In this document: piece by piece, positions 62,526 to 64,000 of the stretch
Position numbering within the stretch: position 1 is the stretch's first letter
How the letters are laid out: each line of letters starts with the position of its first letter
From: Aphidius gifuensis
Taxonomy: Eukaryota; Arthropoda; Insecta; Hymenoptera; Braconidae
Length of the DNA: 64,000 nt
Assembly (NCBI RefSeq): GCF_014905175.1
Contig: NC_057788.1
Span: forward strand, 15,153,404-15,217,403
Direction: 5' to 3'
Notes under the pieces: generated by a model
What the model saw: the letters and a program-made list of their open reading frames with translations, nothing else
The model's database searches: none
Told to the model about the DNA's origin: nothing
Program-made: the position numbers and the translations under genes

Positions 62526-64000
62526 AGATTTGAGCGCGCGATATGTTGTTGGGATTATTACAGTTCCAGAAATTGCGTTTTTCTTGAAATTTCTTTCAGA
62601 AGTTAGGGAAATCTGACGAACATTATAAAATGAAATCAAATCAAAGCAAAACAAAGCAATATTGCTTACAGGTCCAGAGCAATTCGACAACACAATAAAA
62701 CTAAAATTGAGCAAGAATTGTTCCGTCTCTATCTCTAGTCGTCACACTGAATCTATTCTAATTGTTCATATTCTTTTTATTTTTATGGTCTAGCAAAGGG
62801 AAAGCATAAAGGTTTAAATCGTCGATAATTCGTAGATTTTGTATGTTTTCAACCTCTGGATGTTCACGCCGGATTATGATGCTTCGTGTACGATTAAATA
62901 AAATAAACATGTTTTACCTGAGCATTGTTCCTCAGGTACAAAGGGCTGGCCACCCAGGTCGAACTTGACCATTACTTTACAAAAACACAATTCTTATATT
63001 TTTTAAATGTAAAATAAATATATTTCGGGTTTGTGCAGATGTGTGGCTGTGTATAGGTGCGTCGAGACGCACGTATATTCAGATATGTGTGCACCCTAAG
63101 ACTCTCCTTGGTGACGATCAAGAAGAATCCCAGGACCCAAAGAAGTTAGTCTAAAACCGATACTCAAAGCATTCAGTACGCATCCTCTAGTTTTCCCAGC
63201 ACTCGTCGAAACCTTTGCAATATCAAGTAAAATAAATTTTGTCGCTATATTAATTGTGAGGAAATTGCTATATACAAATTTCAATTGAATAAATAAATTC
63301 GTCGATAAAACAATAAAAAAATCAGATTGAGTAATTTTTTAACCTCAATCCCTAACATTTTATGGTGCCTCCTGTTAGGTGTGAATAGTGCACGCGACTC
63401 TATTGAGTTATTTATATCCAAGTGAAAGAACAAAATAATTTATAAAGTGTCGATCAAACATATCAAGAATCATCACTTGACATCATTATTCGTTGTACAT
63501 CGGTCGGTGCATGACACACCCTGATAAGATTAATACAACATTGAAGACGCCTAACAGCGCAGACCAACCAACACTCTGAGCAAGTAATAGATCGAAGGTT
63601 ACCGATTAAATTGCCTGATTCCCACTCCTACTCATCAACAATTACATCCATCAATCTTTACCCAATTATTCAAAACATAAACAAATTGATTAATAGTATA
63701 TTATGTATCGAGTGCGAACAGTAGGTGATTCACGCACGAGCATGGAGAGATGAACGAAGTACAGGAGAGGGGATAGCGAGCGGATTCTCAGCGAAGGGGA
63801 ATCGGAAGACGAGCCGTTTAAAAAAAAGCCGAGAATTAAAAAAAAAAAAAAATTAATATGATTATAATAAAAAGTATTTAAAAAAAAAAAAACAACAATT
63901 TTAATACTGTTGAAAAAAAAAAAAAATTGCACTAATACCATCAATCTAATACAAACAGGGCTAAAAAAAATTCAAACAATAATTCAAATTTATTATATCA
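62526..64000 (+). other. Right edge: possible LTR end, no secure gene
   Basis: At about 63350-63375 the order AATAAA (63286), CCTCAATCCCTAACA, then TTTTATGGTGCCTCCTG resembles an LTR ending in CA followed by a primer-binding site, with a candidate LTR start near 62908 (TGTTTTACC). Downstream, an ATG at 63702 opens a short frame (MYRVRTVGDSRTSMER) that needs a frameshift to reach a basic KKKPRIKKKK tail. No gag-pol domain is within the window, so the LTR reading is weak. Confidence 0.3.

Noticed and set aside
62908..63370. A confident LTR retrotransposon
   Set aside because: LTR-like end and primer-site-like words are present, but no second LTR, no gag-pol and no target duplication can be seen in the window.
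1..64000. An integrated bracovirus or other large virus genome
   Set aside because: Virus-like genes are confined to the two Polinton relics; no proviral circle junctions or bracovirus gene families were recognised.

Overview
The window is AT-rich eukaryotic nuclear DNA, very probably from an insect. Spliced GT-AG genes, arthropod core promoters (TATA box plus TCAGT initiator) and the transposon families present all fit; a hymenopteran parasitoid would suit, but I cannot prove that from the sequence. I see no operons, no CRISPR array and no intact housekeeping gene. Almost everything recognisable is mobile DNA or broken pieces of host genes.

Layout. (1) 922-13374 is a LINE-type ORF1 (minus strand) split by a Polinton/Maverick at 1358-12721. 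Both Polinton ends are visible: terminal inverted repeats starting AGT and a 6-bp target duplication GACTTG. This copy carries the virion gene set (major capsid, penton, adenain-type protease, PLA2-like protein, packaging ATPase and accessory genes), mostly with one or two lesions each, but no polymerase or integrase. A 2.7-kb fold-back element (9435-12126) sits inside it. (2) 14045-20950 (minus) is a Helitron-family element whose ancestral product looks like one giant polyprotein: two Ulp1-type protease domains, HUH Rep, PIF1-type helicase, then a USP-like domain. It is now cut by four frameshifts. A second, 5'-truncated copy lies at 57690-62525. (3) 21.3-28.3 kb (minus) is a mosaic of decayed host gene pieces that keep introns: cyclin K, Dicer-1 and a RecQ/BLM helicase, plus unassigned repeated modules. 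(4) 30199-32440 is a MULE/SWIM transposase relic. (5) 32749-37536 is an apparently intact PIF/Harbinger element with 197-bp terminal repeats, a TTA duplication, a three-exon DDE nuclease gene and a five-exon MADF DNA-binding gene. (6) 38-43 kb holds a tRNA-like SINE, small spliced ORFs, palindromic MITEs and a spliced RPA-like OB-fold gene. (7) 44643-49754 is a second type of Helitron with an intact 1401-residue Rep-helicase, a small spliced zinc-ribbon gene and a textbook 3' end (GC hairpin, then CTAG|T). (8) 52310-55290 is another Polinton relic made only of polymerase B and integrase, the half missing from the first element; it abuts a decayed SMYD4-like host gene. (9) The right edge carries a possible LTR.

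Working together: the Harbinger nuclease and MADF protein form the usual two-component transposase. The Helitron Rep-helicase at 44.6 kb could act on its own 3' end. The Polinton virion genes and the separate polymerase/integrase relic are complementary but are too damaged to form a working unit here.
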